Source: an uncultured Hyphomicrobiales bacterium (GTDB lineage: Bacteria; Pseudomonadota; Alphaproteobacteria; Rhizobiales; Xanthobacteraceae). Taken from it: DNA of 35,106 bases. Below are positions 1-7,412 of this stretch, one piece after another. The first letter of the stretch is position 1; each line of letters starts with the position of its first letter. The stretch is from assembly GCA_903885555.1 (NCBI GenBank), contig CAISIV010000039.1:1-35106 (forward strand), given 5' to 3'. A program made the position numbers and the translations under genes. Under the pieces are notes generated by a model. The model saw nothing but the letters and a program-made list of their open reading frames with translations. It ran no database searches and had not been told where the DNA came from.

Positions 1-605
1 CCGATTTCGAATCCGCCATGCGCGCGGCCAACGCGGCGGCGGCTGTCGTCGTTGGCAAGCGCGGCACCGCGACGCTGTCGGTGGCCGAACTGCGCTCGCG
101 CATTCTTCCGGCGGCGACGCTGGCGGCCGAAGAAAAGATTGTCTTCGACTGGGCGTTGCTCGACGAGCACACCGCACAATGGCGCAAGGCGGGCTTGCGG
201 ATTGGCTTTACCAACGGATGCTTCGATCTTCTGCACCCCGGCCACATCAAGTTGCTGGCCGGTGCGCGGGCGGCTTGCGACCGTCTGGTGCTGGGCCTCA
301 ACGGCGACGGCTCGGTGACGCGTCTGAAAGGCGAGGGCCGGCCGGTGCAGCCGGTGCAGGCGCGCGCCGAAGTGCTGGCCGCGCTGGAAGCCGTCGATCT
401 CGTCGTGGTGTTCGACGAGGACACGCCGGAGAAACTGATCGCACGCGTCAAGCCGGCCATTCTGGTCAAAGGCAGCGACTACAAGCGCGAGGACGTGGTC
501 GGCCACGCGATTGTCGAGGCGCTCGGCGGCGAAGTCATTTTGATCGATCTGGTGCCGGGCCAGTCGACCACGTCGATGGTCGAGCGCTCGCGCAACCTCA
601 AGTAG
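1..605 (+). CDS. hldE: HldE, C-terminal part: heptose-7-phosphate kinase / heptose-1-phosphate adenylyltransferase (5' end off window)
   Basis: This gene makes ADP-heptose for the LPS inner core in the cytoplasm; the visible half transfers AMP from ATP to D-glycero-beta-D-manno-heptose 1-phosphate. The reading frame is open to the left edge (first full codon at base 3), and the residues before and after the internal ATG at 18 read like the end of a ribokinase-type kinase domain followed by a linker, so I treat it as the tail of a fused HldE rather than a gene starting at 18. The nucleotidyltransferase domain shows the HPGH ATP-binding motif (bases 234-245) after a TNGCFD segment, a KGSDY segment and the C-terminal GQSTT motif typical of the family. 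The stop overlaps the stop of the opposing glycosyltransferase by 8 bp. The full upstream kinase domain cannot be checked here. Confidence 0.93.
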   Translation, partial: DFESAMRAANAAAAVVVGKRGTATLSVAELRSRILPAATLAAEEKIVFDWALLDEHTAQWRKAGLRIGFTNGCFDLLHPGHIKLLAGARAACDRLVLGLNGDGSVTRLKGEGRPVQPVQARAEVLAALEAVDLVVVFDEDTPEKLIARVKPAILVKGSDYKREDVVGHAIVEALGGEVILIDLVPGQSTTSMVERSRNLK

Positions 606-1389
606 GCTCGCGCTTCACCGGCTTGCTCGGCGGCGGCTGCCAGCCTTGCTGTTCTTCGTAGCATTTGGCGTAGCGATAGAACGTGCCCTCGAAATTGCCG
701 AAGGCGATGACGAAGCCAGCCCAGCCGTCGATGAAGCCTCGCTTCAGGAAATAATGCTTGATGAATGACCACAGCCCGTGGCCGAGCGCGCTGGCCATCG
801 ATACGCGCTTGTGCGCGATCTTCGGCACCCCGAGCGTCGAGTAGCGGTTCACCTTCTTGATGACTTCCTCGAGATTGCGGAACGGGAATTGCCACACCGC
901 GTTCGTGAGCGTGCCGACCGGCGTGCCGTTCAGGACCTCATAGCCTTCGTGCACCGGCTCGAGGGTGTAACGCATCGCGTCTTTGCGGAAGAGCTGCGGC
1001 TGGCGGAAGTTCGGATACCAGCCCGAGCCCTTAATCCAGCGGCCCATCATGAAACTGCGGCGCGGCACCAGATAGACGTCGTGTGGCGGCGTGCCGGCCA
1101 TGAGCCCGAGAATCTCGTCGCGCACCTCGTCGGTGCAGCGCTCGTCCGAATCCAGGCTGAAGATCCAGTCGTATTTGCAGGCTTCGATCGCGCGGTTGCG
1201 CAAATCGCCGAAGCCGTTGAACGGCACCTCGACCACCCGCGCACCCAGCGACGTCGCGATCTCCGCGGTGCGGTCGACGCTGAACGAATCGACGACCACG
1301 ACCTCGTCGGCCCACAGGACGCTGGATACCGCAGCCTCGATCTTCTCGGCTTCGTTGTAACTGAGGATATAGGCTGAAATCTTCTGCAT
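598..1389 (-). CDS. Family 2 glycosyltransferase, WaaE/KdtX-like (LPS core)
   Basis: This is a 263-residue GT-A fold enzyme that should add a sugar, probably to the LPS inner core, at the cytoplasmic face of the membrane. The N-terminus has the GT2 start ([10 protein letters not shown]) and a [11 protein letters not shown] segment, followed by the metal-binding DSDE motif at residues 80-83. The middle part ([13 protein letters not shown], then PVHEGY) and the length match the LPS core glucosyltransferase WaaE/KdtX group as I know it. The ATG at 1389 gives a normal N-terminus, but no strong ribosome binding site is visible. It is convergent with hldE with an 8 bp overlap of the coding ends. 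The substrate is inferred from the neighbours and not shown by the sequence. Confidence 0.85.
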   Translation of the reverse strand: MQKISAYILSYNEAEKIEAAVSSVLWADEVVVVDSFSVDRTAEIATSLGARVVEVPFNGFGDLRNRAIEACKYDWIFSLDSDERCTDEVRDEILGLMAGTPPHDVYLVPRRSFMMGRWIKGSGWYPNFRQPQLFRKDAMRYTLEPVHEGYEVLNGTPVGTLTNAVWQFPFRNLEEVIKKVNRYSTLGVPKIAHKRVSMASALGHGLWSFIKHYFLKRGFIDGWAGFVIAFGNFEGTFYRYAKCYEEQQGWQPPPSKPVKREPT

Positions 1390-1461
1390 GATCGAACGGC
1401 TGCCGGTTTAAACGAAAGGCGAGGGGATACTCTAAGCTAACATCGCGCGACAGCCATCCCT

Positions 1462-1480
1462 AGGGCTTTGTGGACGCCCT
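1462..1480 (-). terminator. Weak hairpin between two minus-strand glycosyltransferase genes
   Basis: AGGGC (1462-1466) pairs with GCCCT (1476-1480) around a 9-nt loop, just downstream of the stop of the gene at 1488-2426. There is no U-tract, so it is only a candidate terminator or processing hairpin. Confidence 0.2.
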
Positions 1481-1487
1481 TGCAGCG

Positions 1488-2426
1488 TTACATCCACGCG
1501 GCCGGCGCGCCGGTAAGGGTGGCAAGCGCTTCGCGGTTCGACATCGCGCGACGGTAGCGCCGCACTTCGCGGTGATCGCGAATCATGCGGATAGGGCCGC
1601 CACTCAGCAGCCCGCTATGATGAAAGCGCTTTATGTCCTTAAAGAGCGATATGAAATCAAGGCGCCGCACATCGGCGACAAGAATTTTCGTCGCCATATA
1701 CCGCGCCAGCTTCCGGAAGCGTGTGGTGTAATCCGGCAGTTGGGAGAAATACGCCAGCAATTCGGCGCCGGCATTTTTCCAATCGTTGGATTCGCTGTTT
1801 ACCGTCCAGAACTTTTCCCACAGCAAATCCGGCAAGAGACGCACTGCACCCTGCGGCGCCAGCCGGATGAGAAATTCCCGGTCTTCGGTGGTGCGCATGT
1901 TTTCGGCAAAGCCGCCGATGGCGCGTGCCGCCGCCGTGCGGCACGTGATGCTGCTGCCGGCAACGCCAATCAGGTCGCAATAAAGCGCCCACTCGAAAGC
2001 CGCAGGGCCCAGTTTGACGTCGGGCATGATGCTTTCGTGGACTTCGTCCCACACCTGTTTGATTGACGACGAGAGCGTGCAGACGACGTCGGGCTCGTTT
2101 GTCATCACGGCGAGGGTTCGGCTCAGGCGCTGTGGACGGTAGGCGTCGTCGGAATCAAGGAATGAAACGACCGGCGCGCGGGCGGCGGCGAGGCCGCTGT
2201 TGCGGGCGGCGCTGACCCCGGAATTGCGGGTCGACAACACGACCCTGATGCGCGGGTCGGTCAAGGTGGCGAGCCACTCTCGCGTGCCGTCGGTCGAGCC
2301 ATCGTCGACGATAATGAGTTCAAACGCCGGCTCGTCCTGCGCCATGACGCTCGCGACCGCCCGGGGCAGAACGTTCATGCGGTTGTAGGTTGGGATGACG
2401 ACAGAGCAAAGCGGCTGCGAATTCAT
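1488..2426 (-). CDS. Family 2 glycosyltransferase
   Basis: This predicted cytoplasmic glycosyltransferase of 312 residues has an N-terminal GT-A domain: PLCSVVIPTYNR at the start, VDDGS at residues 40-44, a GVSAARN segment, and the LDSDD metal and nucleotide-sugar binding motif at 90-94. The C-terminal third has no motif I recognise. The frame can be extended four codons to a TTG at 2438. I prefer the ATG at 2426 because a TATAAT-like box at 2443-2448 would place the transcript start near the TTG, and an AGG lies just before the ATG. It sits 98 bp upstream of the other minus-strand GT2 gene and is divergent from a third at 2556. Donor and acceptor are unknown; a role in LPS core or O-antigen assembly is inferred from context. 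Confidence 0.85.
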   Translation of the reverse strand: MNSQPLCSVVIPTYNRMNVLPRAVASVMAQDEPAFELIIVDDGSTDGTREWLATLTDPRIRVVLSTRNSGVSAARNSGLAAARAPVVSFLDSDDAYRPQRLSRTLAVMTNEPDVVCTLSSSIKQVWDEVHESIMPDVKLGPAAFEWALYCDLIGVAGSSITCRTAAARAIGGFAENMRTTEDREFLIRLAPQGAVRLLPDLLWEKFWTVNSESNDWKNAGAELLAYFSQLPDYTTRFRKLARYMATKILVADVRRLDFISLFKDIKRFHHSGLLSGGPIRMIRDHREVRRYRRAMSNREALATLTGAPAAWM

Positions 2427-2442
2427 GCCTGACTGCAATATG

Positions 2443-2448
2443 ATTATA
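2443..2448 (-). promoter_or_regulatory. Candidate -10 box (TATAAT) for the minus-strand GT2 gene
   Basis: The minus strand reads TATAAT exactly, about 17 bp before the ATG at 2426. No good -35 box is visible at 16-18 bp, so the call rests on one hexamer in an otherwise GC-rich region. If used, the leader would be about 10 nt. Confidence 0.35.
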
Positions 2449-2474
2449 TAGCCCGAACGGTTGACTTGCGTTAA

Positions 2475-2542
2475 AGATTACACGATTGCCGTGCTGGGCG
2501 CAGTGCCGGAATCTTTTTTCTCGTACCGCAAACCTGTAATCT
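2475..2542. repeat. Perfect 8-bp inverted repeat in a divergent intergenic region
   Basis: AGATTACA at 2475-2482 and TGTAATCT at 2535-2542 are exact reverse complements separated by 52 bp. They lie in the 129-bp gap between two divergent glycosyltransferase genes. The spacing would suit a looped operator or two half-sites, but an 8-bp pair can arise by chance. Confidence 0.3.
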
Positions 2543-2555
2543 CAAAAGTTGACGC

Positions 2556-3407
2556 ATGGCCGACCTGATCTCCGTCATCATTAGCACCTATAATCGCGAC
2601 GACGCGCTTGAGGCTGTTCTGCGGTCTTTGGCGATCCAGACAGACCAGGATTTCGAGTTGGTCGTTGCCGACGACGGTTCGGGACCTGCCACCGCGGCGC
2701 TGGTCGAGCGCTGGGTATCGAAGGTCGGGCACCGTGTGCTTCATGTCTGGCACGAAGACAACGGCTTTCGTCTCTCTGAAATTCGCAACCGCGCGATTCT
2801 GGCATCGCGTGGCAGCTACTGCATCTTCCTCGATGGCGATTGCATTGTACGGCCGGACTTCATCGCCACCCAACGGCGCCTGGCGCAGCCAGGCTGGTTC
2901 GTGACCGGCAATCGCGTTCTGTTGTCGGCCGTGCTGACAAACTCCGTCCTGAAGGACAGTTTGACTCCGGAGAACTGGAATCTCGGGCATTGGATCGTCG
3001 AACGGATGCGGGGCGGTGTTAACCGGCTCGCCGCATTGCTGCGGCTGCCGTTGGGGCCTTTGCGACAGTTGCGGCAGCGCGCCTGGCGCGGCGCCCGTTC
3101 GTGCAACCTCGCGGTATGGCGCAGCGATCTGGATGCCATCGATGGATTTGACGCCAGCTATGTCGGCTGGGGCCGGGAAGACTCCGATCTGATCATCCGG
3201 TTGTTGCACGCCGGCGCACGGCGCAAGGACGGCGTATTCGCCACCGGCGTCATCCATCTGTGGCACGCCGAGGCCGACCGTTCGCATTTGGCCGATAACG
3301 ACCTTAAGCTCGCGGGAGTGGTCGATAGCGACCGCATTCGCGCGCAACAGGGACTATCCGCACTAACCTTTGGCGGCGCGGTCTCTAAGGCGGCGGGCAA
3401 GACATGA
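2556..3407 (+). CDS. Family 2 glycosyltransferase with C-terminal galactosyltransferase-like (Glyco_transf_7C type) region
   Basis: This is a 283-residue cytoplasmic glycosyltransferase. The N-terminal GT-A part shows ISVIISTYNR, VADDGS around residue 40 and the DGD metal motif at 93-95. The second half carries GWGREDSDL at 204-212 and HLWH at 234-237, the pattern found in chondroitin-polymerase-like and beta-1,4-galactosyltransferase-like enzymes, so it may use a UDP-hexose or UDP-HexNAc. It starts an apparent operon: its stop overlaps the start of the O-antigen ligase by 4 bp (ATGA). I see no clear Shine-Dalgarno before the ATG. The exact linkage made cannot be read from the sequence. Confidence 0.85.
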   Translation: MADLISVIISTYNRDDALEAVLRSLAIQTDQDFELVVADDGSGPATAALVERWVSKVGHRVLHVWHEDNGFRLSEIRNRAILASRGSYCIFLDGDCIVRPDFIATQRRLAQPGWFVTGNRVLLSAVLTNSVLKDSLTPENWNLGHWIVERMRGGVNRLAALLRLPLGPLRQLRQRAWRGARSCNLAVWRSDLDAIDGFDASYVGWGREDSDLIIRLLHAGARRKDGVFATGVIHLWHAEADRSHLADNDLKLAGVVDSDRIRAQQGLSALTFGGAVSKAAGKT

Positions 3408-4636
3408 ACACGGCGTCGATTACACATCGTTTCGACCGTATGCGGCTTGCGCCGGCCGCCGACGGACTGGCGATTGCCGTCGCGGTATCGCTGCCGTGGT
3501 CGACGTCCGCGACCAGCATTCTGCTGGCGTTGTGGCTGCTCGCGCTGATTCCGACGTTGAACTGGGAGAGCCTCCGCAGCGTCCTTGCGACGCCGGCCGG
3601 CTGCCTGCCGGTTCTTCTCGTCGTGCTCGGCGCGCTCGGAATGCTGTGGGCCGATGTATCGCTGGTCGAGCGATGGAAGGGCCTCGAGTCGTTCTTCAAG
3701 TTGCTGGTGATCCCGCTGCTCTTTGTGCAGTTCCGCCGTTCCGATAAAGCGCTGTGGGTGTTCGGCGGATATGGTGCCGCCTGCGTGCTGCTGTTTTTGC
3801 TGTCGTCGATCTTTTACATCTGGCCCGGCACGGCGTTTCTTTTCACCCAGGATCCGGCGGTACCGGTGAAGAATGCCGCGACGCAAAGCGGCGAGTTCGT
3901 GACCTGCATCTTCGGATTTTTGTTTGTCGCGGTGGATGCCTTCGTCACAAAACGGTGGCTCCGGCTGCTTGGTCTGGCATTTGCTGTGATCGGCATGCTC
4001 GTCAATATCATGTACGTGGCGACCGGGCGCACCGCGCTGGTCATCATTCCGGTGCTGCTGGCGATCCTTGCTTTCAAGCGGCTGAGCACCAAAGGCATTC
4101 TGATGTTGTTCGTCGCCGCGATCGTCTTGGGCAGCGCCGGCTGGTTTTCATCACCGTATTTGCGCACGCGCGTCACCCAGATATGGACCGACGCGCAGAA
4201 ATATCAGGAGACCAAGGAGGTCAATTCGTCGGGACAGCGGCTGGACTTCTGGAAGAACTCGGCCGCCTTCGTCGCGCAGGCGCCGGTGCTCGGGCATGGC
4301 ACCGGTTCGATCCCCTCGCTGTTTCGCAGTCTCGCGGCCGAAAAGAACATGATGGGGTTCGAAACCAGCAATCCGCATAACCAGACTTTCACCGTGGCCA
4401 TTCAGATAGGCCTCGTCGGCGCCTTTGTGCTGTGGGCCATGTGGATCGCGCATCTGCTGCTGTTCCGCGACGGCGGTCTGGCGGAATGGATCGGTCTGGT
4501 GGTCGTGGTGCAGAACATGATCGGCTCGCTGTTTAATTCCCATCTGTTCGACTTCGGCCAGGGCTGGGTTTACATGCTCGGCGTCGGCGTCGCCGGCGGG
4601 GTCGCGCTGAAAAACCGTGCCGCGCGCACGCCATGA
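3404..4636 (+). CDS. O-antigen ligase family protein (WaaL-like)
   Basis: This is a 410-residue polytopic inner-membrane protein with about ten to twelve hydrophobic helices and a large periplasmic loop near residues 245-330. In the WaaL family this fold moves the finished polysaccharide from undecaprenyl diphosphate to the lipid A-core. The loop carries SNPHNQ at 322-327, whose histidine matches the conserved WaaL loop histidine, and arginines in ATGRT (R209) and SSGQR (R279) fit the other conserved positions. It overlaps the upstream GT2 and the downstream GT9 gene by 4 bp each, so the three are probably translationally coupled. WaaL and Wzy polymerases share this fold. I favour ligase because core enzymes flank it, but a polymerase cannot be excluded. 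Confidence 0.82.
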   Translation: MNTASITHRFDRMRLAPAADGLAIAVAVSLPWSTSATSILLALWLLALIPTLNWESLRSVLATPAGCLPVLLVVLGALGMLWADVSLVERWKGLESFFKLLVIPLLFVQFRRSDKALWVFGGYGAACVLLFLLSSIFYIWPGTAFLFTQDPAVPVKNAATQSGEFVTCIFGFLFVAVDAFVTKRWLRLLGLAFAVIGMLVNIMYVATGRTALVIIPVLLAILAFKRLSTKGILMLFVAAIVLGSAGWFSSPYLRTRVTQIWTDAQKYQETKEVNSSGQRLDFWKNSAAFVAQAPVLGHGTGSIPSLFRSLAAEKNMMGFETSNPHNQTFTVAIQIGLVGAFVLWAMWIAHLLLFRDGGLAEWIGLVVVVQNMIGSLFNSHLFDFGQGWVYMLGVGVAGGVALKNRAARTP

Positions 4637-5697
4637 ACGCAATCGAGGACCGGATCGAGCTTCCCGGACGGCCGCGTATCCTCGTTGTCGCCTTGCGCCG
4701 GCTTGGCGACGTGTTGCTGACGACGCCGCTGATCCGCAGCCTGCGGCGCGCCTGGCCGGAGGCGCATATCGCGGCGCTGGTGTTTGCCGACACCGCGGGC
4801 ATTCTGGCCGGCAATCCCGACCTCGATGACGTTGTCACCATGCCGCCGCGACCCACGGCGATGCAAAGTCTCGCGCTCGGTGCGCGGTTGTGGCGGCAAT
4901 ACGATCTCGCCATCTCGACGCAATCGGGCGACCGGCCGGCGGGCTTTGCGATCGTGGCGGGGCGGTTGTCTGTCGCGCCAGTGGAGGCCCGTTTCAGCGG
5001 CAAGATAAAGCGCGCGCTGCTTCATCGCAGCATCGATTACGTCCGCGCCCTTCATCGCGTCGAGCAGATGTTGCGGCTGGCCGATGCGATTGGTATCGAG
5101 CGTGTGCCGGAAACAGTGGCGCCGAAGCCGCAGCCGTTCGAGGGTGCGCCGGCGGGACCTTATGCGGTGATCCATGCCGCGCCGTTCTTTCGCTACAAGC
5201 AATGGACCGCGCAGGGCTGGCGCGACCTTGCCGCCGCTTTATCAGCGCGCGGATTGACCGTCGTTGCTACCGGCGGGCCCGCGATGGACGAGCGGCGCTA
5301 TCTCGATGACGTCTGGCAGGGCGTGAACGTCACGCGCCTCGACGGTAAACTGAATTGGCCGCAGCTCACCGGGCTACTGTCGAAAGCGCGTATTTATGTC
5401 GGACCCGATACCTCGGTGACGCATCTCGCGGCAGCGACAGGACGCCCGACCGTGCCAATCTATGGTCCCACCGATCCGCGCCTGTGGGCGCCGTGGCCGT
5501 CGCTGGGGTTGGATAAACCGTGGCTGGCGGCAGGCTCGATCCAGCACCGCGGCAATGTCTGGCTGGTGCAGAACCCGCTGCCGTGCATGCCGTGCCAGTT
5601 GGAAGGCTGCGAGCGGCGGCTCGATAGCACCAGCGTATGCCTTGACGAGTTGCCGGTGTCGCGCGTGATGACGGCGGTAGGTCTCGCGCTCGCCTAA
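4633..5697 (+). CDS. Family 9 glycosyltransferase (ADP-heptose:LPS heptosyltransferase-like)
   Basis: This 354-residue GT-B enzyme probably adds a heptose or related sugar to the LPS core. It has the N-terminal RRLGDVLLTTP segment at residues 22-32 and the donor-binding GPDTSVTHLAAATG signature starting at 257, followed by IYGPTDP. Both are hallmarks of WaaC/WaaF/RfaQ proteins. The C-terminus has four cysteines (318, 321, 326, 336), also common in this family. The start codon overlaps the stop of the ligase gene by 4 bp. The stop overlaps the opposing WecA-like gene's stop. Which heptose position it serves is not decidable here, but hldE nearby supports the use of ADP-heptose. Confidence 0.87.
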   Translation: MNAIEDRIELPGRPRILVVALRRLGDVLLTTPLIRSLRRAWPEAHIAALVFADTAGILAGNPDLDDVVTMPPRPTAMQSLALGARLWRQYDLAISTQSGDRPAGFAIVAGRLSVAPVEARFSGKIKRALLHRSIDYVRALHRVEQMLRLADAIGIERVPETVAPKPQPFEGAPAGPYAVIHAAPFFRYKQWTAQGWRDLAAALSARGLTVVATGGPAMDERRYLDDVWQGVNVTRLDGKLNWPQLTGLLSKARIYVGPDTSVTHLAAATGRPTVPIYGPTDPRLWAPWPSLGLDKPWLAAGSIQHRGNVWLVQNPLPCMPCQLEGCERRLDSTSVCLDELPVSRVMTAVGLALA

Positions 5698-6737
5698 CGT
5701 TTGCCGCGCCCGAAGCGCCACAGCAAGACTCCGACCAGCAGGCAGCCCGCCGCCAAGGCGGCGAGATGCAGTTCGCGCGACGGCGTTATCATCGTGCTGA
5801 TGGCGAGCAGCGCCAGAACGATATTGACCGCGAACACCCGGGCGACGATTTCGATGACGCCATAGCCGCCATCGGTCGCGCGCTGATAGAAATGCGAGCG
5901 GTGCGCCTGCGTGATGGTCTCGCCGTTGAACAGCCGGCGGAATAGCGTGATCGTTGCGTCGGCAATGTAGTAGAGCGGCAGCAGTAGTGTCGCGACGATG
6001 TAGCCATTGCCCGCGACCAGAATAAGCAGCCAGGCGATCAGCAGACCGATCGGCAGGCTGCCGACATCGCCGAGAAACAGTTTGGCGACCGGCCGGTTGA
6101 ACGGCGCAAAGCCGATGGTCGCGCCGAGCAGCGTGAGCGCGACGATCATGCCGTCGGATGGCAGCGCACCCATGGCGCCGATCGCCACCAGCGCCGCCGT
6201 CACCGGCACCACTTCGGCGACCGTGATCCAGTCGAGCCCGTCCATGAAGTTGACGAGGTTCACAAACCAGAGCGTGCCGATCAGCAGCAGCGCGCGTTCG
6301 AACCACCAGGGCAGGAACGGAAAGATCTGAAGGTCTGTGGGCAGGACCAGTATGACGATGAGAACGGCGACAGCCTGCAAAGCCAGACGCGGCAGCGCTT
6401 CCATCGGGCGCACATCGTCGGTGGCGCCGACCACCGCGAGAGCGATCACCGCAATGAACAGAACGGCGATGCGCAGCGGATCGCCGAACAGCGACGGCGA
6501 AAAGATCGCGACGCCGGCGAGGACCAGCACCATCGCGGCAACGAGAGCGATGCCGCCGCCTTGCGGGGTCGGTTCGCGGTGCGATGATCGCGCGTTCGGC
6601 CGTGCCAAAGCGTAACGCACCAGCAACGGCCGCAAGACGACGATGAACAACGCACACAGCACCGCGGAGGCGGCCGCGATACTCACGAATTTTTCGGCAA
6701 AGGGCCAGGCGGTCAGGGGTGCGATCATCGGCGCCAT
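5694..6737 (-). CDS. WecA/WbpL-type undecaprenyl-phosphate sugar-1-phosphate transferase (MraY-like GT4)
   Basis: This 347-residue membrane protein with about ten helices should start O-antigen synthesis by moving a HexNAc-1-phosphate from a UDP-sugar to undecaprenyl phosphate on the cytoplasmic side. Family motifs appear in order: TPQGGGIA at 57-64, the Mg-binding DD at 107-108, NFMDGLDW at 163-170, FLGDVGS at 221-227 and the HRSHFYQRA loop at 279-287. The last motif is typical of WbpL/WecA rather than MraY. It is transcribed alone on the minus strand, converging on the heptosyltransferase with the stop codons overlapping in CTAA, and it diverges from the NusG-like gene. An ATG three codons further in (6728) is a possible alternative start. 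Confidence 0.88.
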   Translation of the reverse strand: MAPMIAPLTAWPFAEKFVSIAAASAVLCALFIVVLRPLLVRYALARPNARSSHREPTPQGGGIALVAAMVLVLAGVAIFSPSLFGDPLRIAVLFIAVIALAVVGATDDVRPMEALPRLALQAVAVLIVILVLPTDLQIFPFLPWWFERALLLIGTLWFVNLVNFMDGLDWITVAEVVPVTAALVAIGAMGALPSDGMIVALTLLGATIGFAPFNRPVAKLFLGDVGSLPIGLLIAWLLILVAGNGYIVATLLLPLYYIADATITLFRRLFNGETITQAHRSHFYQRATDGGYGVIEIVARVFAVNIVLALLAISTMITPSRELHLAALAAGCLLVGVLLWRFGRGKR

Positions 6738-6796
6738 CTTGTCATATTAAATAGAAATACCAAAGACTTAGTCGTTGACGCGGTCGGACGGTCCGC

Positions 6797-6825
6797 TTGA
6801 CGGGCAGGCGAACCCGGTATCAAAT
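6797..6825 (+). promoter_or_regulatory. Candidate sigma-70-type promoter of the NusG-like gene
   Basis: TTGACG (6797-6802) and TCAAAT (6820-6825) are separated by exactly 17 bp. Transcription would begin near 6832, leaving a short leader with AGGA at 6838-6841 ahead of the ATG at 6849. The -35 matches consensus at five of six positions and the -10 at four of six. Confidence 0.45.
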
Positions 6826-6848
6826 ACAACCGCAAGCAGGATACTGGT

Positions 6849-7412
6849 ATGCTCGACGTTTCCGCTTTTGATCGCGATCCGAATGCGACGCAACACCGAA
6901 TGATCGACGATCGCGGGTCGCAGTGGTACGTCGCCCAGACCCATCCTCGTTGCGAAGCCAAAGCCGCCGAGCATCTCAAGCGCCAGGGCTTCGGCGTCTA
7001 CCTGCCGCATTTCTGCAAAAAACGGCGTCACGCCCGCCGCGTCGATACCGTGAACGCACCGTTGTTTCCCCGCTATCTGTTCGTCTCGGTCGACATCGCC
7101 ACGCAGCGCTGGCTTGCGATTCGGTCGGCCGTCGGCATCACACGGCTGATCTGCAACGGCGATGCGCCGGCCGTGGTCCAGCGCAACATTCTCGATGCGC
7201 TCCGTCAGCGCGAAGACGAAAATGGTTTCATCAAGCTCGAGCGGCGGCCGTTCCGGTTGGGCGAGGAGCTCCGCGTGCTGGACGGCGCTTTCACCGGCAC
7301 GCTCGGACTGTTCGAAGGCATGAGCGACAACGAGCGCATCACAATCCTGCTGGATCTGCTCGGCCGCAAGGTGCGCGTCAATCTCGATGCAGAGTCCGTA
7401 GTCGCGGCCTAG
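6849..7412 (+). CDS. NusG-like transcription antitermination protein (RfaH/NusG paralog)
   Basis: This is a 187-residue protein with an N-terminal NGN domain from about residue 25 (QWYVAQTHPRCE) through the PLFPRYLFVSV segment at 71-81. A C-terminal KOW domain (about 136-165) begins with the FRLGEELRVLDGAFTG pattern. Such NusG paralogs bind RNA polymerase and help it read through long polysaccharide operons. Its position inside a glycan locus suggests a specialised RfaH/UpxY-like role rather than housekeeping NusG, which normally lies beside secE and rplK. AGGA at 6838-6841 supports the ATG at 6849; an internal ATG at 6900 would also keep the whole NGN domain. Its stop shares a CTAG with the opposing asnB-like stop. 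Confidence 0.88.
   Translation: MLDVSAFDRDPNATQHRMIDDRGSQWYVAQTHPRCEAKAAEHLKRQGFGVYLPHFCKKRRHARRVDTVNAPLFPRYLFVSVDIATQRWLAIRSAVGITRLICNGDAPAVVQRNILDALRQREDENGFIKLERRPFRLGEELRVLDGAFTGTLGLFEGMSDNERITILLDLLGRKVRVNLDAESVVAA

Noticed and set aside
1548-1558. GACGGTAGCG-like sequence resembling an ops site
   Set aside because: It is inside the minus-strand GT2 gene, mismatched in the core, and not in a leader of any plus-strand operon.
5673-5680. GGCGGTAG, the core of the ops/JUMPstart element used by RfaH
   Set aside because: It lies near the 3' end of the GT9 coding region, lacks the rest of the element (GGTCT follows rather than CGT), and such an 8-mer is expected by chance in GC-rich DNA of this length.
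5374-6657. A 427-codon minus-strand frame overlapping the WecA-like gene in another frame
   Set aside because: It is an arginine- and alanine-rich shadow of a gene with all family motifs in its own frame.
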